Shown here: positions 20,019 through 29,019 of the stretch, one piece after another | Layout: each line of letters begins with the position of its first letter | Numbering within the stretch: position 1 is the stretch's first letter | NCBI RefSeq assembly: GCF_003574295.1 | Contig: NZ_BHGK01000001.1 | Span: forward strand, 434,001 to 498,000 | Source: Mediterraneibacter butyricigenes | GTDB lineage: Bacteria > Bacillota > Clostridia > Lachnospirales > Lachnospiraceae | Reading direction: 5' to 3' | Length of the DNA: 64,000 nt | The notes under the pieces: generated by a model | Told to the model about the DNA's origin: nothing | The model's database searches: none | The model's input: the letters and a program-made list of their open reading frames with translations, nothing else | Position numbers and translations under genes: made by a program

Positions 20019-20534
20019 CTACTTTGATACGTCCGCCGACTGGGCAATTGCTCCACTCTTTGGAATATTTTCATATTGTTTCACATAATCACTGGTAGGG
20101 CTCTCATATTCGATTACCTGTCCTGCGGACGGCTCCACCATTCCCAGTTCATTGATTGCTTTGTCTCGAAGTTCCTGTATATTCACAGAATTTTCAGCCG
20201 CATGATAAGCTGTGTCATTTTCCTCCGTCAGGGAAGAAAGTTCTTCCTGAAGAGCTGTAATATTCTCAGATCGTGTCTGAAGTTCCGCCTTTAACTGCAG
20301 ATACTGCACACAAACAAATACCGCGCAGATCGCTGCGATTGCAAAAAAAATCACATAAGCCGGACTGATCTGACGGGCACGATTTCTGTTCTTACGTACC
20401 TGTGAGCTGACCCGGCGCTTCGGCTGTCTGATCTCTTCTCTTCTCTTTGGCATGGCTTCCGGTTGCCGCACCGTATTTCCATACACATACATCTGTCTGT
20501 ATTCTGTTGTACGGTGGCTTCTTCTTGTTGCCAT
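20019..20534 (-). CDS. ftsL: Cell division protein FtsL
   Basis: 171 residues. A basic N-terminal cytoplasmic part (~1-55) is followed by one helix (AYVIFFAIAAICAVFVCVQ, about 59-77), a coiled coil with heptad spacing (about 78-110), and the typical ELRDKAINELGM motif. Forms a complex with DivIB and DivIC. Identity rests on topology, coiled coil and position between rsmH and the PBP gene. Confidence 0.88.
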   Translation of the reverse strand: MATRRSHRTTEYRQMYVYGNTVRQPEAMPKRREEIRQPKRRVSSQVRKNRNRARQISPAYVIFFAIAAICAVFVCVQYLQLKAELQTRSENITALQEELSSLTEENDTAYHAAENSVNIQELRDKAINELGMVEPSAGQVIEYESPTSDYVKQYENIPKSGAIAQSADVSK

Positions 20535-20607
20535 TGCCGTTCCCCTTTCATTTATAATGCGGAGCGGATCCCCTCGATCCGCCCCAAAAATACTCCCCGT
20601 ATTTTAC

Positions 20608-21543
20608 TTATGCTCTTTCGAAGATCCGAAGCTTCGCGCTCTTGGATCTGCTGTTGACTTCCAGTTCCTCCTCACCTGGAAGGATTGGCTTTCTGGTGAC
20701 CACTCTCCCCTTGGACACCTTTCCGCACACACATACCGGAAAATCACTTGGACAGGTACATGGATTTTCATTTCTCCGGAAATTACTTTTTACGATCCGA
20801 TCTTCCAGTGAATGGAAGGTGATCACGCATAATCTCCCACCCGGATTCAACAGATCAATCATATCATCCAGCGTATCTTTTAATACGTCCAGTTCCCGGT
20901 TCAATTCGATCCGGATCGCCTGGAAAGTACGTTTTGCGGGATGTCCCGTAGTCTTCTGCACTTTCATCGGGATAGACTGTCTGATGATCTCCACCAGCTG
21001 TCCGGTTGTTTCGATGGGACTCTTCTGTCGTTCGGCTACGATATGTTTTGCAATATTCTTTGCGAAACGATCCTCCCCATAGTCGCGAATCACATGAAAA
21101 AGTTCCATTTCAGAATAAGTATTGACAATATCTTTTGCGGTCATGGTCTGTCTCTGGTCCATTCTCATATCCAGAGGAGCATCCATTCGGTAGGAAAATC
21201 CCCGGTCAGCCGTATCAAGCTGATAAGATGAAACTCCGAGATCGATCATGATCCCATCTACTTTATCAATCCCTATTTCCTGAAGCCGTGCCTTCATATC
21301 ACAATAATTGCTTCGGATTATCGTGACCTTCTCCCCGAAGACACTTAATCGGGCGCTTGCCGCTTCGATCGCCGCCGCGTCCTGGTCTATACCTATAAAT
21401 CTCCCCTTGCTGTCAAGTCTGCTACACACCTGGAAAGCATGTCCGCCTCCGCCCAGTGTAGCATCCACGTAGATTCCATCCGGTCGGATGTTCAGCCCAT
21501 CTACGGTTTCATGTAGTAATACTGAAGTGTGTTGAAATGCCAT
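20608..21543 (-). CDS. rsmH: 16S rRNA (cytosine(1402)-N(4))-methyltransferase
   Basis: SAM-dependent methyltransferase of the ribosomal P site. N-terminal [13 protein letters not shown] and the SAM loop [11 protein letters not shown] are diagnostic; [13 protein letters not shown]-type motif ([16 protein letters not shown]) and C-terminal NPRSRSAKLR-like [15 protein letters not shown] follow. Start set at 21543 (MAFQHTS) because GGAGG lies 5 bases upstream. Confidence 0.97.
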   Translation of the reverse strand: MAFQHTSVLLHETVDGLNIRPDGIYVDATLGGGGHAFQVCSRLDSKGRFIGIDQDAAAIEAASARLSVFGEKVTIIRSNYCDMKARLQEIGIDKVDGIMIDLGVSSYQLDTADRGFSYRMDAPLDMRMDQRQTMTAKDIVNTYSEMELFHVIRDYGEDRFAKNIAKHIVAERQKSPIETTGQLVEIIRQSIPMKVQKTTGHPAKRTFQAIRIELNRELDVLKDTLDDMIDLLNPGGRLCVITFHSLEDRIVKSNFRRNENPCTCPSDFPVCVCGKVSKGRVVTRKPILPGEEELEVNSRSKSAKLRIFERA

Positions 21544-21592
21544 CTTTTCCTCCATCCGGTCTTAAGTCTCTTTTTCTTACGTTCGCAGGAAA

Positions 21593-22030
21593 TCAGATAC
21601 GGATTCCGATCGATTCCATACGATCTGCGATCGCATCCAGATCTTCTTCGGATACTTCGCTGCGTTCTTCCCAAAGATCCTTGTCCCAGATCTCCACGCG
21701 ATCCTGGACTCCCACCAGGGTCACTTCCTTCTCCAGCCCCGCATCTTTACGAAGTGACGGTGGGACAAGTACTCTCCCCTGCTTGTCATACGTCAGTTCG
21801 TTGGCGCTTCCGAAAAAGTAACGCTGAAAAATTCTGGCATCCTTGTTCATCCGTGGTAAAGATTTTAACTCATTTACGAAACTTTCCCATTCTTCCTGAG
21901 AATACACAAAAAGGCAGCCTTCCAGCCCTTTACAGATCACAACATTTTCTCCCAGATCGTTGCGAAACTTAGCTGGAATAATCAATCTTCCTTTTTCATC
22001 GATCGTATGATTGTATTCTCCTAATAACAT
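21593..22030 (-). CDS. mraZ: Transcriptional regulator MraZ
   Basis: AbrB-like DNA-binding ring protein that regulates the dcw operon it heads. 145 residues; two repeats of the family motif, DEKGRLIIPAKFR (residues ~11-23) and DKQGRVLVPPSLR (~85-97). The leader contains the phased GTGG repeats expected of its own operator. Confidence 0.97.
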   Translation of the reverse strand: MLLGEYNHTIDEKGRLIIPAKFRNDLGENVVICKGLEGCLFVYSQEEWESFVNELKSLPRMNKDARIFQRYFFGSANELTYDKQGRVLVPPSLRKDAGLEKEVTLVGVQDRVEIWDKDLWEERSEVSEEDLDAIADRMESIGIRI

Positions 22031-22064
22031 TGGAACACCTTTCGTTTCCGTGGTGCTCTACTTC

Positions 22065-22124
22065 GCACCACATTCTCCCCACAAGTCACCACTTCCTACC
22101 ACTTGCCCCCATTTTATACCACTT
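22065..22124 (-). promoter_or_regulatory. MraZ operator: 10-bp-phased GTGG boxes
   Basis: On the minus strand the sequence between the promoter and mraZ contains AAGTGGTATA, AAATGGGGGC, AAGTGGTAGG, AAGTGGTGAC, TTGTGGGGAG and a sixth GTGG one base out of phase (22068-22071). The (G/A)TGG cores recur every 10 bases, one per helical turn. MraZ of E. coli binds TGGGN repeats with the same 10-bp phase and that of Mycoplasma binds AAAGTG-type repeats, so this is very probably the autoregulatory site. Confidence 0.8.
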
Positions 22125-22139
22125 TCACTCCATTTTCAA
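22111..22139 (-). promoter_or_regulatory. Promoter of the dcw operon
   Basis: Minus strand TTGAAA (22134-22139), 17-base spacer, TAAAAT (22111-22116). The -10 lies inside the first two MraZ boxes, so binding would block initiation. Transcription would start about 75 bases upstream of mraZ. Confidence 0.65.
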
Positions 22140-22383
22140 GTGATTTTTAGAGATTTCACAGTTTCTTTGCAAGAAAATTTTGATTTTCCGATGTATCACG
22201 CGATCGTTTTTTTCAGTAAAATCAAGCCAATTTCATGACAAATCACGTTGATCAAGCTATTTTTCTCCCTTTTTTCCCACAATTCACCCCGGAATTCAGA
22301 ACCCGTGGGGAATTTTTCTCCGGTGGAGCGCAGCTGGGGGAAAACATTATCTTCTCGCAAAAGATTGTAATGGATTTTTCCAA
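22140..22383. other. Gene-free region upstream of mraZ
   Basis: About 245 bases, AT-rich and pyrimidine-rich on the plus strand, without an open frame that has a binding site. I see nothing further in it beyond the mraZ promoter at one end and a terminator at the other. Confidence 0.5.
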
Positions 22384-22435
22384 CAAAAAACACCTCAGGT
22401 ATCAGACTTCATTTCATCTGACACTTAAGGTGTAT
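22384..22435 (-). terminator. Terminator after the small membrane protein gene
   Basis: Minus strand ACACCTTAAGTGTCAGA pairs (with bulges) with TCTGATACCTGAGGTGT and is followed by TTTTTTG (22384-22390). It separates the degV/small-protein transcript from the mraZ promoter. Confidence 0.8.
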
Positions 22436-22470
22436 TTCCTCATCCATATCATTCTTTTTAAAATTTTGTT

Positions 22471-22704
22471 CTACTGAAGGTCATTCAGATAATTCTGAAC
22501 CGCATCGTAGTTTATTTCTACCACATCTCTCGGCTGTTTTGCTTCATATGCGCCATATGCAGAATAGCCAAGCCATCCCACAAGCACCAGAACCGCCACG
22601 CCTAAGACTGTCTTACGGAGAATGCTCTTTCTCTTTTCTTTCTTCATCGTCTCTTTTCGACTGGCCTTCTCCTGTTTATAGCGATCTACTTTCTCCTGAC
22701 TCAT
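22471..22704 (-). CDS. Small single-pass membrane protein
   Basis: 77 residues from the start at 22704 (MSQEKVDRYKQEKA; AGGAAGG 7-10 bases upstream). The N-terminal third is strongly basic and helical, followed by one membrane helix (TVLGVAVLVLVGWLGYSAYG) and a short outside tail with YDAVQNYLNDLQ. No family recognised. Follows degV on the same strand, probably in one transcript. Confidence 0.8.
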   Translation of the reverse strand: MSQEKVDRYKQEKASRKETMKKEKRKSILRKTVLGVAVLVLVGWLGYSAYGAYEAKQPRDVVEINYDAVQNYLNDLQ

Positions 22705-22767
22705 GTCGGTTTCCTTCCTTTCCACGGCTTTCGTGCCTCTATGCACTCCAGTGTATCACATCCGGAA

Positions 22768-23607
22768 CTAAATCACAACAATGATTCCTCCGTCACTTGC
22801 ATAAAGAGAGCTGACTCCTCTTGTATCAATAATAAAACTGTCTTTCACCTGGATCTTTTCCTGGATCATTTTCCGGACTGCCTCCGCCCGCTCCGGTGCA
22901 TTACAATGGGAAATTGCAAGAATCTTCTGTTCCGGGTGGATTACTTCTGCTACCACACTGTCTACCATCTTCGTCAGGGCTTTTTTCATCCCTCTGCCCT
23001 GCCCTAACTGGTAGATCGTACCTTCCGGTGTGGAACCCATGACCGGTTTAATATTCAGCGCAGTTGCTACCAACGCTTTAATCCCCGTCAATCTTCCATT
23101 TTTACGAAGAGCATCCAGACTTTCCAGTACAAAATAGGTATGCTGTTCATCTATAAAAGCATTGACTTGTTCAATCACCTGTTCAAACTCCATTCCCACT
23201 TCTTCACATTCCTGGATCTTTAATGCGATCAGTGTCTCCCCAACCGATGCAGACCGGGAATTGAACACATGGATCTGTTTCTCTCCATACTCTTCTTCAT
23301 ATAAATTCTTCCCCAGTACTGCGCTGTTGTAAGAACCACTCAGTTCTGCGGAAAGTGTCACTGCATAAACATGATCCGCATCACAGTGGTAAGAATTCAT
23401 ATAACTTTCCGGGGAAGGACAGGAAGATTTCGGACACTCCGGACTTTCTGCCACCAGCTTTAAAAATGCTGCCTGATCAAATGTATCATCATCTGTAATG
23501 ATATGATCTTCTACCTGAAGCTGCAGCGGTGCTGTCACAAACCGACCGCTTTCTTTCATCTGTTCTGTCAGTTCTCCACAACTGTCCACGATTACTTTAT
23601 AACTCAT
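22768..23607 (-). CDS. DegV family fatty-acid-binding protein
   Basis: 279 residues with the DegV fold. N-terminal YKVIVDSCGELTEQMKE holds the Asp-Ser pair typical of the family, LSAELSGSYNSA the fatty-acid carboxylate loop, and VLESLDALRKNGRL the conserved helix. Family members (FakB) present acyl chains to the FakA kinase, but no fakA is nearby, so the role here is inference. Confidence 0.93.
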   Translation of the reverse strand: MSYKVIVDSCGELTEQMKESGRFVTAPLQLQVEDHIITDDDTFDQAAFLKLVAESPECPKSSCPSPESYMNSYHCDADHVYAVTLSAELSGSYNSAVLGKNLYEEEYGEKQIHVFNSRSASVGETLIALKIQECEEVGMEFEQVIEQVNAFIDEQHTYFVLESLDALRKNGRLTGIKALVATALNIKPVMGSTPEGTIYQLGQGRGMKKALTKMVDSVVAEVIHPEQKILAISHCNAPERAEAVRKMIQEKIQVKDSFIIDTRGVSSLYASDGGIIVVI

Positions 23608-23755
23608 CTTTCTTCCTCCTGCTACCTGTCTTTCTATAAAAACGAAATACGATTTTTATTTCCATCATATGTAGTATTCAATACCACATAATAGTAGCAT
23701 ACTTTCTTTCAGAAGAAAAGAGATTTTTATTTATTTCTCTGCTTCTCTCTCCACA

Positions 23756-24982
23756 CTATTCCCCTGACAACGGAATACTTCTGGAAATATTCAACGCAAT
23801 TCCCATTTCTGCCATCAAAAACAGGATCGACGTACCTCCGTAGCTGACAAAAGGAAGGGTAATTCCGGTTGTCGGCATCACCTTCGTCACAACCATCACA
23901 TTAAAAATAACCTGAAGTGCAATATGCATAAAAATTCCGGACGCAACAAGAGATCCATACATATCCGGTGCATTTTGTGCGATAAACAATAAGCGATACA
24001 GAAGAAACGCAAACAGGAACAATACCACCAGTGCCCCGAAGATTCCAAGTTCTTCACATACAATCGATAAGATCATATCGTTCTGCACCTCCGGAATCAC
24101 CATTTTCTGGGTACTGTTTCCCAGCCCTTTTCCGAACACACCACCGGAACCAATGGCATAAAGTGCCTGCGTCACCTGATAACTTCCGTCCGCTGCATAT
24201 TCCTCCGGTTTCAGCCAGGACAACACTCTCTGCATACGGAATCCACTTTCCGCCAGACTGTCCGCATTGGCCAGAATGAACTGCACGCCCAAAAACATCA
24301 AAAGTGCCGCAATGCATACTGCAATCAGAAACGGTTTCTTCTTCGGATGAACAACAAAAATCAATCCAGCCGTAATTCCCGCCACAATGATGGCCGTACT
24401 CAGGTTGTCCGTCAGATAATATACCGCACCGGCTGCGACCAGCCCCGGGATCATCGTCCGGATCATTCCCTCCAGCGAATATGCATATTTTCCTGCTTTG
24501 CATAACAGATACGGCATCAGCAGGATAATCGCCACCTTCGCCAACTCTGACGGCTGCATGGTTAAACCTGCGGGAAGCTGGAGCCAACGTCTGGATCCGT
24601 AACTTTCTACACCCAGCGGAGACCAGCGTACCAACGCCATCATAAACATCGCCAGTCCGTAAATATGCCAGACAAAAGGTGCATACAGATGATAATCGAT
24701 TTCTGATACAATCATCATCGCCGCAAAGCACACCACGCTGATGATCGCCTGACGACTGAAATAATACGTACTGCTTCCAAATTTATCCTGAGCAGTATAA
24801 GAACTGGTACTGTATAACATAACCAGACCAAAACACGTCAGAAAAATTACAATCATCAGCAGATTATAATCAAAATACTGTTCCTTTGCTTTTTTCTTCT
24901 GATACCATCTCAGAAAGCTTGTGATAAAATGATCCCCGGATCGTTTTCCGCTCCGGATCGGCTGTACCGTTCGACTCTTCAT
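23756..24982 (-). CDS. Second SEDS peptidoglycan polymerase (FtsW/RodA/SpoVE family)
   Basis: 408 residues with ten predicted helices. STSSYTAQ, GSRRWLQLPAGLTMQPSELAK, VQNDMILSIVCEELG (essential Asp) and TTGITLPFVSYGGTS match the paralogue at 12539 almost motif for motif, suggesting a duplication within the FtsW/SpoVE branch. AGGGGA precedes the start. It stands outside the dcw operon, between degV and asnB. Which paralogue serves division and which the spore cortex cannot be told from sequence. Confidence 0.92.
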   Translation of the reverse strand: MKSRTVQPIRSGKRSGDHFITSFLRWYQKKKAKEQYFDYNLLMIVIFLTCFGLVMLYSTSSYTAQDKFGSSTYYFSRQAIISVVCFAAMMIVSEIDYHLYAPFVWHIYGLAMFMMALVRWSPLGVESYGSRRWLQLPAGLTMQPSELAKVAIILLMPYLLCKAGKYAYSLEGMIRTMIPGLVAAGAVYYLTDNLSTAIIVAGITAGLIFVVHPKKKPFLIAVCIAALLMFLGVQFILANADSLAESGFRMQRVLSWLKPEEYAADGSYQVTQALYAIGSGGVFGKGLGNSTQKMVIPEVQNDMILSIVCEELGIFGALVVLFLFAFLLYRLLFIAQNAPDMYGSLVASGIFMHIALQVIFNVMVVTKVMPTTGITLPFVSYGGTSILFLMAEMGIALNISRSIPLSGE

Positions 24983-25017
24983 TTACACTTCCCCTTGTGA
25001 TTCATTTCATAAATTCC

Positions 25018-26916
25018 CTATGCATTTGCATATGCTACCGGGCGATCCATCACCGGATGTACCGGTTTTCCATGTCCGAAGTATCTGTCATACCATACCA
25101 GGAAAATATAAACCGTCCAGATCTTACGACTGTTATCCGTCTTCTCGTTGGTATTTTTTCCGGCCTTATGATCATCCAGCATCTTCAAAAGCAAATCTGT
25201 ATTGAAAAACTGCTTTGCCGCATCCGATTCAAACATTTCTTTTACCCGGTTGTAATACGCATCTTCTTTTAACCATACACGAATCGGGATTGGGAATCCC
25301 AGTTTCTTCTTTTCAGCTGTTTTGCTGCGGATCACCTTTTCCGCTGCCCCTCTTAAGGCTACTTTTGTCTTCGGTGCACGTACCTTATAGTCAAGCGGCA
25401 ATGTTTCCGCCAGTTCCAGAACCTTCTTGTCCAGGAACGGCACCCGAACTTCCAGCGAATTTGCCATTCCCATCTTGTCGCCCTTCATCAGAATATCATG
25501 TACCAGCCACAGATGCATGTCCACATACTGCATTTTCGTCACCGGATCTTTTCCCTTTACCCGGTCATATAAAGGCTTCGTTACCTTCTGGATTCCCGGC
25601 TCACATCCCTTTTTCAGAATCTTATTTGCTTCCCGCTCTGTAAAGATATTGGTTGCATTTGCAAAATATCGTTCTTCCAAAGTCTTTCCGTGGCGCATCA
25701 GGAACCCACGGCCCTTCATGCCTCTCGGCAGGCAGCGCTCCGCAAACCAGCCCAGTGCTCTTCGAACCGGCATCGGTACTTTGTTAAATCCGGTATGTTC
25801 CAACGGCTCACAGTAAATATTATATCCGCCAAACAACTCATCCGAGCCTTCCCCGGAAAGTACAACCTTTACTTTTTTTGATGCTTCCTGACTTAAGAAA
25901 TACAATGCAATCGCCGCCGGATCCGCAACCGGCTCATCCATATAATACTGGATATCAGAAAGCTTGTCCCAATATTCCTCCGGTGAAATCACCTTTGCGT
26001 CATTCTTCATATTGATACTTGCCGCAAACTCCTTTGCATCCTGGATCTCACTGTATTTTCCCTCATCAAATCCCACGGTAAACGTACGGTCCACCTGACC
26101 AAGATAAGTCAGATAACTGGAATCCACTCCACTGGAAAGATAAGATGCGACTTCCACATCACTGATCTTATGCATGGCAACTGAATCTTTCATCACGCGC
26201 TCCACATCATCCACGATCTCATCAAAAGATTTCTTCGTATCTCCTCTGAAATCCGGTTCAAAGAAACGGGTGATCTCCATTTTTCCATTTTCATAGGTAA
26301 AATAATGTCCCGGCTGCAGGCAGAATACCCCTTTGAAAAACGTTTCATTGGTCGGCACGAACTGGAAAGACAGATAGTTTGCAAGTGCTGCTTCATTAAA
26401 CACCTTGTCATATTTTGGATGTTCCATAAACGCCTTGATCTCGGATCCATACATAAACGTTCCGTTCATCTGTGCATAATATAATGGTTTAATACCGAAA
26501 ATATCTCGCGCACCGAACATTTTCTTCTTCTGGGTATCCCAGATCACAAACGCATACATTCCGCGGAGCCTGTCCACCAGTTTTTCGCCCCACTGTTCAT
26601 ATCCATGGATCAAAGTCTCAGAATCCGTATTGGATGTAAAGACATGTCCTGCCTCCACCAATTCCTTTCTCAGTTCCTGATAGTTATAAATTTCCCCGTT
26701 AAACGTCAGAACCAATGTCCGGTCTTCATTATATAAAGGCTGATCTCCGACTGCAGAAAGATCGATGATACTCAGACGGCGGAACCCCAGAGCCGCGTCT
26801 TCATCTACATATTTTCCCTCACTGTCTGGTCCCCTGTGTACAATGGTATTCATCATATTGGTCAATACCTGCTCTCTATCCTCAACCTCTCCAACAAATC
26901 CTACAAATCCGCACAT
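25018..26916 (-). CDS. asnB: Asparagine synthase (glutamine-hydrolysing)
   Basis: 632 residues. Cys2 at the N-terminus (MCGFVGFVG) is the glutaminase nucleophile; RGPDSEG and FNGEIYNY follow. The synthetase domain has the PP-loop SSGVDSSYLTYL and GSDELFGGY. Length and order fit AsnB type. It is the last intact host gene before the interrupted cotJC. Confidence 0.96.
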   Translation of the reverse strand: MCGFVGFVGEVEDREQVLTNMMNTIVHRGPDSEGKYVDEDAALGFRRLSIIDLSAVGDQPLYNEDRTLVLTFNGEIYNYQELRKELVEAGHVFTSNTDSETLIHGYEQWGEKLVDRLRGMYAFVIWDTQKKKMFGARDIFGIKPLYYAQMNGTFMYGSEIKAFMEHPKYDKVFNEAALANYLSFQFVPTNETFFKGVFCLQPGHYFTYENGKMEITRFFEPDFRGDTKKSFDEIVDDVERVMKDSVAMHKISDVEVASYLSSGVDSSYLTYLGQVDRTFTVGFDEGKYSEIQDAKEFAASINMKNDAKVISPEEYWDKLSDIQYYMDEPVADPAAIALYFLSQEASKKVKVVLSGEGSDELFGGYNIYCEPLEHTGFNKVPMPVRRALGWFAERCLPRGMKGRGFLMRHGKTLEERYFANATNIFTEREANKILKKGCEPGIQKVTKPLYDRVKGKDPVTKMQYVDMHLWLVHDILMKGDKMGMANSLEVRVPFLDKKVLELAETLPLDYKVRAPKTKVALRGAAEKVIRSKTAEKKKLGFPIPIRVWLKEDAYYNRVKEMFESDAAKQFFNTDLLLKMLDDHKAGKNTNEKTDNSRKIWTVYIFLVWYDRYFGHGKPVHPVMDRPVAYANA

Positions 26917-26985
26917 AATTTCAAGTCTCCTTCTTATGTTGCCTGTCTATTCTTATAAACTTCAAAACTTTCTGTTTTCATTTTC

Positions 26986-27039
26986 ATGAATAACGGAAAG
27001 GTCTGCCGATCCCCCATCAGCAAACCGTTCCGTATTCAT
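26986..27039. terminator. Long imperfect hairpin between cotJC remnant and asnB
   Basis: ATGAATAACGGAAAGGTCTGC (26986-27006; split here as ATGAATAACGGAAAGG plus TCTGC) pairs with GCAAACCGTTCCGTATTCAT (27020-27039) with a few bulges. It lies about 40 bases after the cotJC stop and about 70 before asnB. There is no long T-run, so termination is probable but not certain. Confidence 0.55.
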
Positions 27040-27079
27040 AATAGTTTATTATAGCGAGTCCCCCATAGAAAAACAAGGG

Positions 27080-27487
27080 TTAGTTACAGTCAAACTCCGG
27101 ATTGAATGCATAATAGTTCTTACTGTCCAAATGCTCCGTCACGATTCTTAAACTTTCTCCAAATCTCTGATAATGCACGATTTCCCGTTTTCTTAAGAAT
27201 CGAATCGGATCGCAGACCTCCGGATCCTTGATCAATCTCAGGATGTTATCGTAAGTCGTTCTGGCTTTTTGTTCTGCGGCCATATCTTCATGAAGATCCG
27301 TAATCGGATCCCCTTTCGACTGAAACGTGGTAGAGCTCCACGGCACCCCTCCAGCCGATTGCGGCCAGATTGCCAACGTATGATCCACATAATACTTATC
27401 AAATCCGGATTCTTTCAGTTGTTCCGGTGTCAGATTTCTGGTCAGTTGGTGCACGATGGCACAAATGATTTCAAGATGAGCAAGTTC
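27080..27487 (-). pseudogene. cotJC: Spore coat protein CotJC, C-terminal part, split by the prophage
   Basis: Manganese-catalase-like (ferritin-like) coat protein. The chromosomal sequence begins with ELAHLEIICAIVHQLTRNL, which is the metal-binding helix of CotJC (normally ...GTEELAHLEM...), and runs to YYAFNPEFDCN. About 70 N-terminal residues are missing and replaced by phage-derived codons (VSRYFYRILDN) up to an upstream stop. The rest of the protein is intact with no frame damage, so precise excision of the element should restore the gene. cotJA/cotJB and the N-terminal part should lie beyond 64 kb. Confidence 0.9.
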
Positions 27488-27525
27488 GTTGTCCAGTATT
27501 CGGTAGAAGTAACGTGAAACCGCCT
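27470..27525. other. Left attachment site of the prophage (approximate)
   Basis: The switch from CotJC coding sequence to foreign sequence occurs at or within 27470-27487 (codons for ELAHLE). The exact crossover core cannot be fixed because the right junction lies outside the window. Family knowledge: large serine recombinases use a very short (2-bp) core inside ~50-bp sites, which would fit the absence of an obvious long repeat. Confidence 0.7.
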
Positions 27526-27640
27526 ATTTTCAAGGGTTTCCGAGATTTTTATATCTCGTATTTTCGTCTGTTTTTATCAGAATTTATTGCCGGAAAACTC
27601 CCAATTTCCGGACGAGTTTCTACCTATAATAATGCTGATC

Positions 27641-27693
27641 AAAAAACGGAGCTTGCATCCGGTCATCCAGACTGTTTGCAGACTCCGCTTTTT
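27641..27693. terminator. Bidirectional terminator after the endolysin gene
   Basis: CGGAGCTTGCA (27647-27657) pairs with TGCAGACTCCG (27677-27687). On the minus strand it is followed by TTTTTT (27641-27646), and on the plus strand by CTTTTT. It ends the late transcript just inside the left attachment site and would shield cotJC. Confidence 0.85.
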
Positions 27694-27702
27694 AAATTGG
27701 TG

Positions 27703-28782
27703 CTATTTCTTCACAATCCGGATCTGAATTGCTTCAATTCCTTTCCGGAATCCGACAGAACCAGATGCGAATCCGGCAGCTACCCAACCAGTCCAACCAA
27801 CAGTCTGGATGTGAGTCCGGTACTGGAGCTCATAGCCTTCCGGCAGTCCCTCGATTTCTAGGCTGATTGCTTCCAGGCGCTTGCTCTGCCCCTTGGATCC
27901 GATCATGGTTTCTTTAGTGATATAACCAAGATCTACCCAACCGGTTCCCTGAATATGGCATTTACCTTTCAGTCTTAAGTCCACTCCCAGCTTTCGAGCA
28001 GCTTCTTCCAGGCTGATCCAGAGCGCTTCAAGTCGTTTACCGAATCCGGTCGTGCCTGCAGTCTGGCCGTCTCGTACCTCTGGACAGTCTCCAATGGTCT
28101 GACAGTGAGCTCTGTATTTGACGCCCATGTCGTTGATCGGATCTCCGGGAATCTGCCTTGGTCCATTCCCAGTAGATGAACCACCACCAAGGATTTCGCT
28201 TGGAAAGTCACGGTACACTTCGTTCATGTCTACCCGGCCGTTAATGCCTGGAACGCTTCCGGAACTGCTATACTGCCACATGTCATAGGATCCGGATATA
28301 CCTACCGGTTTCTGGCTGCTATACCGTGCAACCCACTTGGTGAAACGATCCAGTCTGTTCCCGATATATTTCTGGTACCAATACTGGCCGGAATAGATGC
28401 CGCACCAGTAACCGGCTGCCTCGACAATATCCCCGAAGACGATTCCGTTCTGGACTGCCACGGATTCTGTGCCACGCTGCTCCAAATCGTAATAGATCGG
28501 ATAGGACATCTTGCCTTTATACGGAGCAACCAGTCTGAGGGCATGCGCCGCCTCGCTCTTAGCCTGTGCGGTATTTTTAGCGTAGGAATAGATATACACG
28601 CCCCAAGGGATTCCCAAACGTGTACACTCGTCTGCGTTTCTCTTAAACTGCTTATCGTCCTGGGATGCGATATTGTCTCCGTATCCGCATCGGATAATTG
28701 CACCCTGAATTCCGGCCGCTTTGACCTTGTTCCAGTCGATCACACCATTGTGATAACTCACGTCTGCGATTAATTTACTCAA
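27703..28782 (-). CDS. Endolysin: GH25 muramidase with three ChW repeats
   Basis: 359 residues. The N-terminal ~195 residues are a GH25 lysozyme (IADVSYHNGVIDWNKVKAAG with catalytic Asp; IYYDLEQ with the second acid; YDMWQYSSSG). The rest has three Clostridial hydrophobic-Trp (ChW) repeats, seen as VKYRAHCQTIG, KGKCHIQGTGWVDLGY and YRTHIQTVGWTGWV, each ending in a KRLEA/KGIEAI strand, which bind cell wall. No signal peptide, so release depends on the holin. Overlaps the small gene upstream by 8 bases. Confidence 0.95.
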   Translation of the reverse strand: MSKLIADVSYHNGVIDWNKVKAAGIQGAIIRCGYGDNIASQDDKQFKRNADECTRLGIPWGVYIYSYAKNTAQAKSEAAHALRLVAPYKGKMSYPIYYDLEQRGTESVAVQNGIVFGDIVEAAGYWCGIYSGQYWYQKYIGNRLDRFTKWVARYSSQKPVGISGSYDMWQYSSSGSVPGINGRVDMNEVYRDFPSEILGGGSSTGNGPRQIPGDPINDMGVKYRAHCQTIGDCPEVRDGQTAGTTGFGKRLEALWISLEEAARKLGVDLRLKGKCHIQGTGWVDLGYITKETMIGSKGQSKRLEAISLEIEGLPEGYELQYRTHIQTVGWTGWVAAGFASGSVGFRKGIEAIQIRIVKK

Positions 28783-28951
28783 ACCAACCGCCCTCCTTCA
28801 ACTCTGCTTTCTTCTGTTCGATCTCTTCCGCATACTCTGTCTCGAATTTCTGAGCCTCTTCCAGAGTCATTTCCTCCAGTTCTGCTACATGCTCGGCAGA
28901 ATATCCGTAAGCGAAACTCTTTACGATTTCCTGAATTGTCTGCTCTGTCAT
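28775..28951 (-). CDS. Small phage protein of the lysis cassette
   Basis: 58 residues from the start at 28951 (MTEQTIQEIVKSFAYGYSAE), preceded by AAGGAG. Acidic, helical, ends KELKEGGWFE-like. Similar short proteins with an HTH-like AEHVAELEEMTLEEA stretch occur beside lysis or tail-fibre genes of Firmicutes phages (XkdX-like size), but I cannot assign a function. Overlaps the endolysin gene. Confidence 0.75.
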   Translation of the reverse strand: MTEQTIQEIVKSFAYGYSAEHVAELEEMTLEEAQKFETEYAEEIEQKKAELKEGGWFE

Positions 28952-28967
28952 TTTTATTCTCCTTTCC

Positions 28968-28981
28968 GTGCGACGTCGCAC
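28968..28981. repeat. Perfect 14-bp palindrome
   Basis: GTGCGACGTCGCAC lies between the T-run of the terminator at 28984 and the ribosome binding site of the 58-residue protein. It may be a regulator site or an mRNA hairpin next to the binding site. Confidence 0.6.
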
Positions 28982-28983
28982 AT

Positions 28984-29010
28984 AAAAAGAGAGCCAACAT
29001 TTGGCTCTCT
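28984..29010 (-). terminator. Terminator of the minus-strand small RNA
   Basis: Minus strand AGAGAGCCAA/TTGGCTCTCT (10-base perfect stem, 2-base loop, 28989-29010) followed by TTTTT (28984-28988). Confidence 0.9.
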
Positions 29011-29019
29011 AAAAAATGA

